Positions 1 through 8,979 of a stretch of DNA of 64,000 bases are shown here, one piece after another. The translations under genes and the position numbers were made by a program. Position 1 is the first letter of the stretch, and every line of letters begins with the position of its first letter. Origin of the DNA: Gluconacetobacter tumulicola (lineage in GTDB: Bacteria > Pseudomonadota > Alphaproteobacteria > Acetobacterales > Acetobacteraceae); assembly GCF_014174215.1 (NCBI RefSeq), contig NZ_JABEQL010000005.1:1-64000 (forward strand), given 5' to 3'. Below the pieces are notes generated by a model. It had not been told where the DNA came from. It made no database searches and was given only the letters and a program-made list of their open reading frames with translations.

Positions 1-285
1 GCTCCTTGTGTTGGACACAAGCCAGAGTGCGGCGGACCATCAGGTCAGCTTCAAATAAAACACCTGTTTCACGCCGTGGTGACAGACAGCCACGCTACAC
101 CATTCCCGCGCTGCGGGTTCGTTCTTCCCGCCATAGCGAACATACATGTGGGTCTTAACCCCAACCCCGGGAGGTGCAGGAGGCAAGCCTCCTGCAGGGG
201 TGTCGGGCAGCGTCCCGACAAAACGGAACGACCGTCCCAATCAATGCGTTGTGCCGGCACCTGAAACGGTCCGGGAGCCCGCATC
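1..285. other. Intergenic region with paired hairpins
   Basis: No gene is supported here. Two perfect hairpins lie back to back: TGCAGGAGGC at 175-184 pairs with GCCTCCTGCA at 187-196, and GTCGGG at 202-207 pairs with CCCGAC at 214-219. They resemble the denser hairpin array at 6125-6238 and fit a dispersed GC-rich repeat family. The short open frames on both strands overlap each other and match nothing I recognise. Confidence 0.5.
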
Positions 286-1356
286 ATGAAGCTGTTCGCC
301 TGCCAGTCCTGCAATCAGGTCCTGTTCTTCGAGAACACGGCCTGCGAGCGGTGCGGTCACAGCCTGGGCTACCTGCCCGAGGAAAATGATCTCAGCGCGC
401 TGGAACCGGTGGCGGGTGAGGACGGCACGTGGCACCCGTTATCGAAGGCCGCGACTGGCTCGTCCTACCGGTTCTGCGCCAATGCCGGGCAGAACGCCTG
501 CAACTGGCTGGTGCCGGCCGGCGGTGATGCCTTCTGCCTGGCCTGCCGCCTGAACCGGACGATCCCCGACCTGACGGAGCAGGAGCATCTGGACCAGTGG
601 CGGAAGCTGGAAACGGCAAAACACCGGCTGGTCTATACCCTGCTGCGCCTGAATTTGCCGATCGTGGACCGGCTGAATGACCCCGAAGGCGGGCTGGCCT
701 TCGATTTCCTGGGCGATCCGCCCGATGGCGGAAAAGTGCTGACCGGCCATCAGGACGGGCTGATCACCATTGCGCTGCGCGAGGCCAACGATGCCCAGCG
801 CGAGGCGATGCGGATCGAGATGGGGGAGCTGTATCGCACCCTGCTGGGCCATTTCCGGCACGAGGTCGGTCATTATTATTGGAACGTGCTGGTGCGCGAC
901 GGCGGCCATCTGGACGATTTCCGCGCCCTGTTCGGGGATGACCGCGCCGACTACCAGGCCGCGTTGCAGCATCATTACCAGGTCGGGGCGCCTCCGAACT
1001 GGCAGGACAATTTCGTCAGTGATTACGCGACCACGCATCCGTGGGAGGATTTCGCCGAGACCTGGGCGCACTACCTGCACATCGTCTCCACCCTGGAAAC
1101 CGCACGCGCCTATAGCCTGTCGGTCGATATCCATGTGTCCGACGATCAGGCCCTGCAGACCGAGGTCGCGTTCAACCCCTACGCCCCCGGCCCGTTCCAG
1201 CGGATCGCCGACGCGTGGCTGCCGCTGACCTATGCGATCAACAGCCTGAACCGCTCGATGGGCCAGATCGATTTCTACCCGTTCGTCCTGGCGCCCCCGG
1301 CGCTGGAAAAGCTGGCCTATGTCCATGACCTGATCCACGGCGCCGCGCCGGGCTGA
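286..1356 (+). CDS. Zinc-ribbon putative metallopeptidase (DUF2248/COG4307 type)
   Basis: The 356-aa protein opens with a rubredoxin-like zinc ribbon (Cys6/Cys9 and Cys20/Cys23). Further on it carries HEVGH at residues 192-196, the zinc-binding helix of zincin peptidases. This layout, ribbon first and HExxH later, is that of the putative zinc-binding metallopeptidase family, whose substrates are unknown. There is no signal peptide, so a cytosolic location is likely. The ATG at 286 is chosen because the ribbon begins five residues after it. The gene stands just upstream of the ATP-grasp/transglutaminase pair, 73 bp away and on the same strand; related genes are often near that cluster in proteobacteria. 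Family assignment is firm, function is not known. Confidence 0.85.
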   Translation: MKLFACQSCNQVLFFENTACERCGHSLGYLPEENDLSALEPVAGEDGTWHPLSKAATGSSYRFCANAGQNACNWLVPAGGDAFCLACRLNRTIPDLTEQEHLDQWRKLETAKHRLVYTLLRLNLPIVDRLNDPEGGLAFDFLGDPPDGGKVLTGHQDGLITIALREANDAQREAMRIEMGELYRTLLGHFRHEVGHYYWNVLVRDGGHLDDFRALFGDDRADYQAALQHHYQVGAPPNWQDNFVSDYATTHPWEDFAETWAHYLHIVSTLETARAYSLSVDIHVSDDQALQTEVAFNPYAPGPFQRIADAWLPLTYAINSLNRSMGQIDFYPFVLAPPALEKLAYVHDLIHGAAPG

Positions 1357-1429
1357 GGGGGCCGTCCGCGGGCGACCCTTCGCAAGACCGTTTACTGTTG
1401 GCGCCGCTTCGCCCATACAACCATGCATC

Positions 1430-3928
1430 ATGGACATGGCGCCCATCCCTGTTGACGAGATGGTTGACGGTCATGGCGGCGTCCGGCCTCACTGGCGGCG
1501 CCTGCTCGGCGCGATCAGCGATCTCGGCCATCGTGAACTGCTCGAACGCGGCAGGCAGATGGCGCGCGCCCTGCACGACCAGGCGGGCCCCGTCGAAGGC
1601 GCCGCCGCAGGGTGCGACCCGGTCCCGCTGCTGCTGACGGCGCAGGAATTTGCCCGCCTGTCGGAAGGGATGGTGCAGCGCGCCCGCGTGCTGGAGTCCA
1701 CATTGCGCGACCTCTACGGGCCGCGCACCCTGCTGGCGGATGGCGTGCTGCCGCCGGCGCTGGTCTACCCGGCGCCGAACTTCCTGCGCATGGGCGGCCC
1801 GGTTTCGGGTGCGTTCCTCGATTTCTATGCCGTGGACCTGATTCGCGGTCCGGATGGCGCGTGGCACGTGGCCGCCGACCGGGTGGCGCGCGCCAACGGC
1901 ATCGGCCAGGCGCTGGAAAACCGGCGGCAGATGACCCGGATGCTGCCCGAGCTGTTCGCGGGGCGCGAGGTCCAGCCTCTGTCGCCCTTCTTCGACGCGT
2001 GGCAGGACAGCCTGCACCGGCTGGCCGGCCTGCCGGACCGCAACCCCGGCCTGGCGCTGCTGACGCCGGGTCCGCGCGGCACGCTGTGGGCCGAGCATGT
2101 GATCCTGGCGCGGGAGCTGGGCTGCGTGCTGGCCGAGGCCGGCGACCTGGCGGTGCGCGATGGCGCGCTGTGGCTCAAGACCGTACGCGGCCTCCGCCCG
2201 GTTGATGTGCTCCTGCTGCGCCAGGACGGATGGACGGTCGACCCGCTGGAGCTTGAAGGCGGCGGCACGCCCGGCATTGCCGGCCTGCTGGACGCCGCGC
2301 GCGGCGGCGCGGTCCATCTGGTGAACCACCCCGCATCCGGCCTTGTCGAGGCCCCGGGCCTGGCCGCCTTCATGCCTGCACTGGCTCGGCGCCTGATCGG
2401 CGAAGACCTGAAACTGCCCGACGTGCCGACCCTCTGGCCGGCGCAATATGGGGTCGATGCCCTGCTGTCCGAAGACCGGAGCCGCTGGTGGCTGCGTGAC
2501 AGCGCCAGCACCCGTGGCGCCTCCTGCCGCCTCGACCGGGCGAAGGACAGCATGCTGGCGGCCCTGCGCCGCACCCCGGACCGGTTCGTGGCGGTCGAGG
2601 CACTTGCACCCTCGGTCATGCCGTCGATCGGGTCTGCCGGGATCGAACCCGGCGGCATCGTCCTGCGCCTGTTCGCGCTGTTCGATGGCGGCGCCTGGCA
2701 GGTCATGCCCGGCGGCATGGCGCGCCTGCTGCCCGATTCCGACCTGCCGCCCGGCGGCCCGATGGATCGCGCGCGCGGCGGGCACAGCATCACCAAGGAT
2801 GTCTGGGTCACCGTCGAGGACAGCCGGAACCTGGTCGGCATCGCGGCCCCTCCCATGCCGGTCCTGGCCATCCGTCGCGGGCAGGGGGATCTGCCCAGCC
2901 GGGCGGCCGACGATTTCTTCTGGCTGGGCCGCTATCTGGAACAACTGGAAGATGCCGGGCGCGTCCTGCGCGTGCTGACGCGCCGGGTCGGCCGGATCGA
3001 CGGCTCCCCCCGCGAGCGGGCGGAACTGGAAACCGTGCTGCGCCTGGCGGTCCATATCGGCCTGCTGCAGGACGAAAGCATGGCCGGCGCGGGCTTCGCC
3101 ACCCAGGTGCGGGCCCTGGCCGCCGTCACGCTCGATGCCGGCATGCCCCAGCGCCTGCTGTCCGAAATCGCGCGGGTGTCGGCAGGCTTGCGCGACCGGA
3201 TGACGGTCGAGACGTTCGAGACCATCGTCCAGGGCACCGACGCGCTGCGCAGCCAGTTGCGCGAGGCACGGGTGACGGGCGATGCCGGGCGCACGCTGGA
3301 ACGGGTGGGCCGCGTCACCGACGGCCTGCTGCGCTATGGCGCGACCATTTCCGGCCTGACGGCGGAAAACATGGTGCGCAGCGGCGGCCGCCAATTCCTG
3401 GAACTGGGCCGCCGGGTCGAACGGGCCGGCGCGATCCTGACCTCGATGGCGCTGATCCTGCGCCAGAAGGATGTCGCCCAGCGTGGCCGGATGGAAGGGG
3501 CATTGCGGCTGATGCTGGAACTCAGCGACTGCGCCATCACCTATCGGTCGCGCTATTTCGCGGTGTTCCAGCCGGCTCCGGTGCTGGACCTGCTGCTGCT
3601 GGACGGCGGCAATCCGCGCGGCGTGGCCAGCCAGATGGCGATGGTCGCCGACGCGCTGGCCGATCTGGAACCCGGCGACGGGACGGGCCTGGCCGGCGCG
3701 GCGGCCCAGGTCATGGAACGCCTGCGCGGGGTGGTGAATGACGTGCTGTCGGCACCGCAGCAGGATGTCGCGGCGGCGGCGCTGCCGGAGCGATTGCTCG
3801 CCATCCATGCCGGGCTGCGCGACCTGGGGCAGCAGATCGCACGGCGTTATTTCGTCGTGCTGACCTCTCCGCGCGCGGTCGGCGGCCTGCGCACCGTCGA
3901 TCGTGGCGAGGCAACGGACGAATCATGA
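1430..3928 (+). CDS. Fused circularly permuted ATP-grasp / alpha-E domain protein
   Basis: The 832-aa protein combines two families often encoded by adjacent genes. Roughly residues 50-480 are a circularly permuted ATP-grasp domain (COG2308; DUF404/DUF407 type). From about residue 488, at the motif LPSRAADDFFWLGRY, the alpha-helical alpha-E domain (COG2307; DUF403) begins and runs to the C-terminus. Such proteins are predicted to ligate amino acids or build a peptide-like product, together with the transglutaminase-like protein whose ATG overlaps this stop codon (ATGA at 3925-3928). The overlap implies translational coupling and a shared pathway. Product and substrate are unknown. The start at 1430 has no strong ribosome binding site, so the exact N-terminus is less certain than the rest. 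Confidence 0.9.
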   Translation: MDMAPIPVDEMVDGHGGVRPHWRRLLGAISDLGHRELLERGRQMARALHDQAGPVEGAAAGCDPVPLLLTAQEFARLSEGMVQRARVLESTLRDLYGPRTLLADGVLPPALVYPAPNFLRMGGPVSGAFLDFYAVDLIRGPDGAWHVAADRVARANGIGQALENRRQMTRMLPELFAGREVQPLSPFFDAWQDSLHRLAGLPDRNPGLALLTPGPRGTLWAEHVILARELGCVLAEAGDLAVRDGALWLKTVRGLRPVDVLLLRQDGWTVDPLELEGGGTPGIAGLLDAARGGAVHLVNHPASGLVEAPGLAAFMPALARRLIGEDLKLPDVPTLWPAQYGVDALLSEDRSRWWLRDSASTRGASCRLDRAKDSMLAALRRTPDRFVAVEALAPSVMPSIGSAGIEPGGIVLRLFALFDGGAWQVMPGGMARLLPDSDLPPGGPMDRARGGHSITKDVWVTVEDSRNLVGIAAPPMPVLAIRRGQGDLPSRAADDFFWLGRYLEQLEDAGRVLRVLTRRVGRIDGSPRERAELETVLRLAVHIGLLQDESMAGAGFATQVRALAAVTLDAGMPQRLLSEIARVSAGLRDRMTVETFETIVQGTDALRSQLREARVTGDAGRTLERVGRVTDGLLRYGATISGLTAENMVRSGGRQFLELGRRVERAGAILTSMALILRQKDVAQRGRMEGALRLMLELSDCAITYRSRYFAVFQPAPVLDLLLLDGGNPRGVASQMAMVADALADLEPGDGTGLAGAAAQVMERLRGVVNDVLSAPQQDVAAAALPERLLAIHAGLRDLGQQIARRYFVVLTSPRAVGGLRTVDRGEATDES

Positions 3929-4842
3929 TCTATCGCGTGCGCCACCTGACCCGTTACGTCTATGGCAGCCCGGTCGACCTGGCGGCCCATATCGTGCATG
4001 TCACGCCGCGCGCCCTGCCGGGGCAGGCGGTGCACTGGACGCGGCTGGAAGTCACGCCGTCCCCGGTGCGGCGGGTGAATGGCGTCGATTATTTCGGCAA
4101 CCTGATCGCCTGGCTGTATCACGAAGCCCCCCATGACAGCTTCGACGTGCTGGCGGAATCGGAGGTCGAGGTCGCCTTCGCCCCGCCGCCGTCCGAAGAC
4201 GCCACCCTGTCATGGGAGGATGTGGCCGCCCTCGCGCGCGCGGGCGGCGCGCCGGCATGGCAGGCGGCGGAATTCCTGTTCGACAGCCCGATGTGCGCGG
4301 CCAACGCGGCGGCGGGCGATTATGCCGCCCTGTCCTTCACCCCCGGCCGGTCGGTCCTGGCGGCGCTGCTGGACCTGAACATGCGGATCTACACCGATTT
4401 CCGCTTTCGCGCCGGCGTCACCACGCTCTCCACCCCGATCGAGCAGGTCCTGGCCCGGCGCGAGGGCGTGTGCCAGGATTTCACGCATCTCATGATCAGC
4501 GCCCTGCGCTGGATCGGCGTGCCGGCGCGCTACATGTCCGGCTATATCCGCACCCGCCCGCCGCCGGGGCAGGCGCGGCGGCTGGGGTCGGACCAGTCCC
4601 ACGCCTGGGTCGGGGCATGGCTGGGCCCGGCCTATGGCTGGATCGGTCTGGACCCCACCAATGGCATCGTGATGCGCGACGAGCATGTCGTCCTGGGCTG
4701 GGGGCGCGATTACGCCGATATCAGCCCGGTACACGGGCTGATCCTGGGCGGTGGCAATGACAGGCTGAAGGTGGGCGTCGATCTGGTCCCCGCCGAGGAA
4801 TGGGAAGATTTGCCCGCCGAACCGGTCGACGAGACGCCCTGA
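3925..4842 (+). CDS. Transglutaminase-like cysteine protease family protein
   Basis: The 305-aa protein has an N-terminal beta-sandwich typical of bacterial transglutaminase-like proteins and a complete catalytic triad: Cys183 in GVCQDFTH, His226 in SHAWV and Asp243 in GLDPTN. Members of COG1305 act as peptidases or amide-forming/cleaving enzymes. Next to ATP-grasp/alpha-E proteins they are thought to process the peptide made by those partners. The start overlaps the previous stop by four bases, so the two genes are one operon. No signal peptide is visible. The family call is strong; the reaction is an inference from context. Confidence 0.9.
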   Translation: MIYRVRHLTRYVYGSPVDLAAHIVHVTPRALPGQAVHWTRLEVTPSPVRRVNGVDYFGNLIAWLYHEAPHDSFDVLAESEVEVAFAPPPSEDATLSWEDVAALARAGGAPAWQAAEFLFDSPMCAANAAAGDYAALSFTPGRSVLAALLDLNMRIYTDFRFRAGVTTLSTPIEQVLARREGVCQDFTHLMISALRWIGVPARYMSGYIRTRPPPGQARRLGSDQSHAWVGAWLGPAYGWIGLDPTNGIVMRDEHVVLGWGRDYADISPVHGLILGGGNDRLKVGVDLVPAEEWEDLPAEPVDETP

Positions 4843-4849
4843 CGCCGGG

Positions 4850-4993
4850 TCAGTGCGCGCCGGACGTCTTCAACCCGGCTTCGAAGCCTTGGCTCTGCCA
4901 GATTTCCTTCTGGGTCTTCGGGGAATGCTTGTGCTTGCCTCCCCCACAGGCGGCAACCGAGAGAACGAGGGCCGCCAGGCCAATAAACCGCAT
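4850..4993 (-). CDS. Small predicted lipoprotein, 47 aa
   Basis: A minus-strand frame encodes 47 residues with a short basic start (MRFIG), a hydrophobic stretch and the lipobox LSVAAC. Cys16 would be the lipidated residue after signal peptidase II cleavage. The mature part is small, His/Lys-rich near the Cys and ends in a polar tail. It lies tail to tail with the transglutaminase gene, seven bases after its stop. The ATG at 4993 has AGGAGG 18 bases upstream. A TTG at 5005, four codons earlier in frame, is six bases from that AGGAGG and may be the real start. Such tiny lipoproteins are often missed. Function unknown; I rely on the lipobox and the ribosome binding site. Confidence 0.65.
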   Translation of the reverse strand: MRFIGLAALVLSVAACGGGKHKHSPKTQKEIWQSQGFEAGLKTSGAH

Positions 4994-5231
4994 CGTCTGG
5001 AGCAAAGGGGGCCTCCTGCCCGGTCTCCGCCCGGCGGAGACTGGATAAAAAGAATATCCTGGTCGCCTGCCGGTCTCGGAAATTCATGCATGAATTTCGC
5101 ATGCGGGACACCAGGCCGCAGGCGTTCATAGCAGACATTCCGGCTCACGCGGAAGAGATGGCGCCGGCCTTTCCTTGCCGGGGAAACGGGCCGATATAAC
5201 CGGGCGCAACCCTCCACGGACGGCAGGACAG

Positions 5232-6113
5232 ATGCTGGAAACGCTTACCACCGACATGCGGACGCTCCATGCCGTCGCCGACCTGCGGCAGGCGGTGCGC
5301 GACTGGAAGCGGGACGGGCTGACGGTCGGGCTGGTGCCGACGATGGGCGCGCTGCATGAGGGGCATCTCAGCCTGGTGCGCGCGGCCCTGCGCGCCACCG
5401 ATCGGGTGATCGTCTCGATCTTCGTCAACCCGACCCAGTTCGATAATCCGGCGGACCTCGAAACCTATCCGCGCGTCATGGAAGCCGATGCGCGCCTGCT
5501 GGCGGAAGCCGGCGCGCATGTGCTCTACGCGCCGACGGTGGCCGGGATATATCCGCCCGGCTTCGCCACCACCGTGTCGGTGCGCGGCGTGTCGGACGGC
5601 CTGTGCGGTGCCCATCGTCCCGGCCATTTCGACGGGGTGGCGACCGTGGTGTGCAAACTGTTCCTGCAAAGCCAGGCCGACGCGTCCTTCTTTGGCGAGA
5701 AGGATTTCCAGCAGGTGCATGTCGTCCGCCGGATGGCCGCCGATCTGGACATCCCGATCCGGGTGGAAACCTGCCTGACCGTGCGCGAGGCCGACGGGCT
5801 GGCGATGTCGTCGCGCAATCGTCGCCTGACCGGTCCCGGCGACCGCGACCACGCCCGCGCCCTGCCACAGGCGCTGGAAGACGCGGCTCGCGCGATCGCC
5901 GATGGCCAGTCCATGGACATGGTCATGGCGACAACGCGCGACCGCCTGCTGGCGGCCGGGTTCAGCGATGTGGAGTATCTGGAATTGCGGCGCGAAGCCG
6001 ATCTGGCGCCGTTGGTGCGTTTCGACGGCCAGCCGGCGAGACTGCTGGCGGCCGCGTGGCTGGCCGGCGTCCGGCTGATCGACAACGTGCCGGTTCTGCC
6101 CGCGAAGATGTAG
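5232..6113 (+). CDS. panC: Pantothenate synthetase
   Basis: PanC joins pantoate and beta-alanine with ATP to give pantothenate, the last step of vitamin B5 synthesis, in the cytosol. The 293-aa product has the nucleotidyltransferase HIGH-type motif (GALHEGH, residues 39-45) and the second ATP motif MSSRN (192-196), both at the expected positions. It is near the usual 280-290 aa. I chose ATG 5232, preceded by AGGACA. ATG 5256 would remove eight residues and is also possible. Longer in-frame starts upstream are disfavoured because the family begins close to the first beta strand. panB is not in the window. Confidence 0.93.
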   Translation: MLETLTTDMRTLHAVADLRQAVRDWKRDGLTVGLVPTMGALHEGHLSLVRAALRATDRVIVSIFVNPTQFDNPADLETYPRVMEADARLLAEAGAHVLYAPTVAGIYPPGFATTVSVRGVSDGLCGAHRPGHFDGVATVVCKLFLQSQADASFFGEKDFQQVHVVRRMAADLDIPIRVETCLTVREADGLAMSSRNRRLTGPGDRDHARALPQALEDAARAIADGQSMDMVMATTRDRLLAAGFSDVEYLELRREADLAPLVRFDGQPARLLAAAWLAGVRLIDNVPVLPAKM

Positions 6114-6124
6114 GCTCCGTCAGG

Positions 6125-6238
6125 CCAGGGCTCTGCCCTGGACCCGGCAGGGCCTGAGGCCCTGCACCCCAATCATTTGATAATGAATGGGTTTCCAAAG
6201 GGCGACTGCCCTTTGGTGGGTCAAGGGCAACGCCCTTG
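6125..6238. repeat. Array of four short GC-rich hairpins
   Basis: Four perfect or near-perfect inverted repeats follow one another: 6125-6141 (arms CCAGGGC/GCCCTGG), 6147-6165, 6195-6216 (CCAAAGGGC/GCCCTTTGG) and 6222-6238 (CAAGGGC/GCCCTTG). They fill the gap between the convergent panC and Trm112-like genes. They could form transcription barriers for both. The same style of repeat is seen at 175-219, so a dispersed REP-like family is likely. Confidence 0.7.
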
Positions 6239-6240
6239 TC

Positions 6241-6432
6241 TCAGGCGTCGAGCGAACGGGCCTCATCGGGCAGCATGATGGGAATGCCGTCGCGGATCGG
6301 AAAGGCCAGGCCGGCCTGGCGGCTGATCAGTTCCCCGGCCTCGCGGTCATAGATCAGCGGCCCCTTGGTGACGGGGCAGACCAGGATCGACAGCAGGCGC
6401 GGGTCCAGGGGGGGCTGGGCGGTTTCGGTCAT
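6241..6432 (-). CDS. Trm112-like (UPF0434/YcaR) small protein
   Basis: The 63-aa protein has the Trm112/YcaR signature [11 protein letters not shown] followed by [15 protein letters not shown]. In eukaryotes and archaea Trm112 activates methyltransferases; bacterial single-domain members are uncharacterised. Only one Cys is present where some relatives have a zinc-binding set. I chose the ATG at 6432 because AGGAG lies eight bases upstream; an ATG at 6453 would add seven residues without such a site. It is the last gene of a minus-strand group downstream of the LON-domain and thioredoxin genes. Confidence 0.85.
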   Translation of the reverse strand: MTETAQPPLDPRLLSILVCPVTKGPLIYDREAGELISRQAGLAFPIRDGIPIMLPDEARSLDA

Positions 6433-6498
6433 CGGCTGGTCTCCTGTACGCATGGCCGGTTGCGGAGGCAGCCCATCCGGCGTCGTGTGGATGGGGCC

Positions 6499-7167
6499 TC
6501 ACACCGGTGGGTGAGATGCATCGTCGCCGGGCTCATGTCCAGCCAGTTCCAGCAGGGTCTGCAATGTCCGCGCCCGGTCGTTCAGCGAGGCGGATTCGAG
6601 CAGCGCCTGTTTTTCGGCGGCGGGGAAGGGGCAGATCATCGGCAGGGTGATCAGCAGCGTCTCGTCATCCATCTGCTCGATCACGTTCCAGCGCGTGCCG
6701 AATCCCCGCAGGCTGCAATAGCGCCGCAGCGCCGTCAGCATGCGGCTGCGATCGAAGAACAGGTCCGCACTGTCCGTCAGGTCGCTGGCGAAGGACGACA
6801 CATCGATTCGCGCCCGACGATAGCCACGGTGCAGGCCGGTTTCGCGCAACAGGCGGAACCGGGCCAGGCCGGTCAGCGTCACGGCATAGGTTCCGTCGGC
6901 CCGTTCGGTCAGCGAGGTCACACGCCCGACGGCGCCGATATCGTACAGGGGCGGGAACTGATCCTCGCCGTTCTCGCCATCCTCGTCGTCCATGGCCTCG
7001 TCACGCGGCTGGATCATGCCGATCAGCCGGTTCCCCGCCAGTGCGTCCTCAAGCAACGCGACATAGCGCGGCTCGAAGACATTCAGCGGCAGCTTGCCCC
7101 GTGGCAGCAGCAGAACCTCGCGGAGCGGGAACAGGCCCAGTTCGGCCGGCATGTCCGCCAGCGTCAT
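6499..7167 (-). CDS. LON substrate-binding domain protein (COG2802)
   Basis: The 222-aa product is the stand-alone N-terminal domain of Lon proteases (ELGLFPLREVLLLPRGKLPLNVFEPRY near its start) without ATPase or protease domains. Stand-alone proteins of this family are widespread in Alphaproteobacteria and of unknown role, perhaps substrate recognition. The ATG at 7167 puts the domain eight residues from the N-terminus, as in relatives; longer in-frame starts would add an Arg/Cys-rich tail that lies mostly under the upstream gene. It follows the thioredoxin gene on the same strand by 70 bases. Confidence 0.87.
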   Translation of the reverse strand: MTLADMPAELGLFPLREVLLLPRGKLPLNVFEPRYVALLEDALAGNRLIGMIQPRDEAMDDEDGENGEDQFPPLYDIGAVGRVTSLTERADGTYAVTLTGLARFRLLRETGLHRGYRRARIDVSSFASDLTDSADLFFDRSRMLTALRRYCSLRGFGTRWNVIEQMDDETLLITLPMICPFPAAEKQALLESASLNDRARTLQTLLELAGHEPGDDASHPPV

Positions 7168-7237
7168 GTCCCGCAGGCGCGGGACAGCACGGGGAACGTC
7201 GTCGTCGATCAACGCTGGCAGGCCATGGGGGCGCACG

Positions 7238-8236
7238 TCACGAAAACAGCAGCGAGGACATGCGCCGCCGCGCCTGCAAAGTCGCGGGGTCGTCATGCCC
7301 CCAGGCCTCGAACAGCCGGATCAGCTGCAGCCGCGCGGCATCGTCATTCCAGCCGCGATCCTGCCGCATGATGCTCAGCAATTCGTCGGCGGCTTCCTGC
7401 CGCAGGCCCGCCGCGTTCAGTGCTGCCGCCAGCTCATAGCGTGCTTCATGGTCGGCCGGGTCGGCGGCCAGGCGCCGGCGCAGATCCTCGGCGGCCTCGG
7501 CGGCCTTGCGGCCTTCGCGCTTCAGGTCCAGGGCCGCACGGGCTCCGGTGATCTCGGCATGCTCGGCGATCTTGGCCGGCACGTCGGCCAGGGCGGCCTC
7601 GGCGGCGTCCTCGTCCCCCATGGCGATCAGGGCGCGTGTCAGCCCGCCCCAGGCGGCCGGGTTCTCGGGCTCGATTTCGATGGTCTGGGAATAGAGTCCG
7701 GCCGCTTCCTCGGCGCTGCCGGCATCCAGTGCGGCGCGGGCGGCGGCAATCAGGTCCGCGGCCGGCATGCTGCCGCCCCCGGCGGCCTGCAACAGGCCCT
7801 CGACGAAACGCTTGATCTCGCTTTCCGGCTGCGCGCCCTGGAACAGGTCGAGAATCTGCCCCTGCCAGAAGGCCGCGACCAGCGGAATGGATTGCAGCGG
7901 CAGCCCGACCTGCGCCAACTGCTGGGCCAGGGCCCGGTTGGCATCCACGTCGATCTTGACCAGCTTGACTCGGCCACCGGCCGACCGGACGATCTTTTCC
8001 AGAACCGGCGTCAGCTGTTTGCAAGGGCCGCACCAAGTGGCCCAGAAATCGACCAGGACCGGCATGGTACGGCTGGCTTCCAGCACGTCCTGCATGAACG
8101 TGTCCTGGTTGCCGTCGACGATCATCCCGGCGTCGTTATGCGCTGCGGCGCTTGCCATCGCAGGGGCCCCCGCTTCGTCAATCAGGCCACCCGCCGGGCG
8201 CTGAGCTGCTCGGGACTGACCGATGATGTACTCCAT
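7238..8236 (-). CDS. Thioredoxin domain plus TPR-like protein (YbbN/CnoX family)
   Basis: The 332-aa protein has a thioredoxin domain at about residues 40-145 with the redox motif WCGPC (Cys69, Cys72). An alpha-helical tetratricopeptide-like C-terminal half follows (residues about 160-330). This is the architecture of YbbN/CnoX, a holdase and redox co-chaperone that passes substrates to GroEL. Unlike E. coli YbbN, both active-site cysteines are present, so thiol-disulfide activity is plausible. The first 35 residues are variable and the start could lie a little further in. It is the first gene of the minus-strand trio with the LON-domain and Trm112-like genes. Confidence 0.88.
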   Translation of the reverse strand: MEYIIGQSRAAQRPAGGLIDEAGAPAMASAAAHNDAGMIVDGNQDTFMQDVLEASRTMPVLVDFWATWCGPCKQLTPVLEKIVRSAGGRVKLVKIDVDANRALAQQLAQVGLPLQSIPLVAAFWQGQILDLFQGAQPESEIKRFVEGLLQAAGGGSMPAADLIAAARAALDAGSAEEAAGLYSQTIEIEPENPAAWGGLTRALIAMGDEDAAEAALADVPAKIAEHAEITGARAALDLKREGRKAAEAAEDLRRRLAADPADHEARYELAAALNAAGLRQEAADELLSIMRQDRGWNDDAARLQLIRLFEAWGHDDPATLQARRRMSSLLFS

Positions 8237-8430
8237 GAAAACCGATCCTGCCTGTTTTTATCGTGCTCTACCGCCGGGTATGGCCCGGCCTCATGCTGAC
8301 CTTAACATTGTCATCGCCAACCTGTCTCACAAGCGGCAAAGCACCCCCGACATAAAAAACCCGGAAGAGCATTTTCCCCCCTTGTCAGCCGATCTGCTTT
8401 CCCTTAAACCCCCGTTCACCGACACGGTGA

Positions 8431-8505
8431 GCGGGCGTAGCTCAGGGGTAGAGCACAACCTTGCCAAGGTTGGGGTCGTGGGTTCGAATCCCATCGCCCG
8501 CTCCA
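8431..8505 (+). tRNA. tRNA-Gly (anticodon GCC)
   Basis: A complete cloverleaf can be drawn: acceptor GCGGGCG (8431-8437) pairs with CGCCCGC (8495-8501), with a T discriminator and encoded CCA at 8503-8505. The anticodon stem CAACC/GGTTG encloses TTGCCAA with anticodon GCC. The T-loop is TTCGAAT. tRNA-Gly(GCC) is the classic integration target of ICEclc/PAGI-2 type elements, one of which starts at 26.1 kb. Confidence 0.97.
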
Positions 8506-8535
8506 GATTTTCCTCGGAAAATCAGTCGGTTAAAG

Positions 8536-8557
8536 CGGCCCTTCGGGGCCGTTTTTT
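8536..8557 (+). terminator. Rho-independent terminator of the tRNA gene
   Basis: CGGCCC (8536-8541) pairs with GGGCCG (8546-8551) around a TTCG tetraloop and is followed by six T residues. It sits 30 bases after the tRNA. Confidence 0.88.
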
Positions 8558-8979
8558 GCTTCCCCGCCCCCGGCAGACTGACCGGGGAAGCAGGGGGGAA
8601 GCAAACGGCGGCGTAATCGCGGCCGCTTGCGGATACTGGCGGCATGAGTCGTCTCCCATGACAGACGTCCGACGAGCGGAGGTTTTCCGCCGTCATGACG
8701 GTGTTCCGAACCTATCCCAATCCGCTGGTTGAAGCGATGCGTTTCACAGGCCAGCTTGCCCGAGACAGGGTCTTTCATTCTGTATTGTCGTACAGTCTAT
8801 CGCGGTTCCTAGGCCGCCACCTGGTCGCGCCGACAGCGGACCATCACGGTTTGGACGTGCGGAATCCCGTTTCCGATTATTCGGTGTGTGACCGGGAAAG
8901 AGGCAAAGGGAAGTGGCGGTTTCGTGACGGATTCAGGGGGGAGAGAGGCTTCTGCCCATCCGTCACGGAGTGTCCCGCC
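8558..8979. other. Region between tRNA-Gly and parB
   Basis: No convincing gene is visible. An inverted repeat GCTTCCCCG (8558-8566) / CGGGGAAGC (8583-8591) follows the tRNA terminator. The left end of the first mobile element should lie here, since the genes after it are plasmid/ICE type, but I see no integrase and no direct repeat of the tRNA 3' end on this side. The frame of parB is open upstream to 8695, but the extra residues look non-coding. Confidence 0.4.

Noticed and set aside
439-1446. Minus-strand frame of 335 codons over the metallopeptidase
   Set aside because: The plus-strand gene has zinc ribbon and HExxH motifs; the reverse frame has none and is a composition artefact.
1238-3808. 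Minus-strand open frame of 856 codons
   Set aside because: It lies opposite the ATP-grasp/alpha-E gene, is full of Arg, Gln, His and Ala as expected of an antisense GC-rich frame, and has no domain.
8695-8979. Longer N-terminus for the ParB-like protein
   Set aside because: The 95 extra residues have no ParB features, and ATG 8980 has a ribosome binding site.
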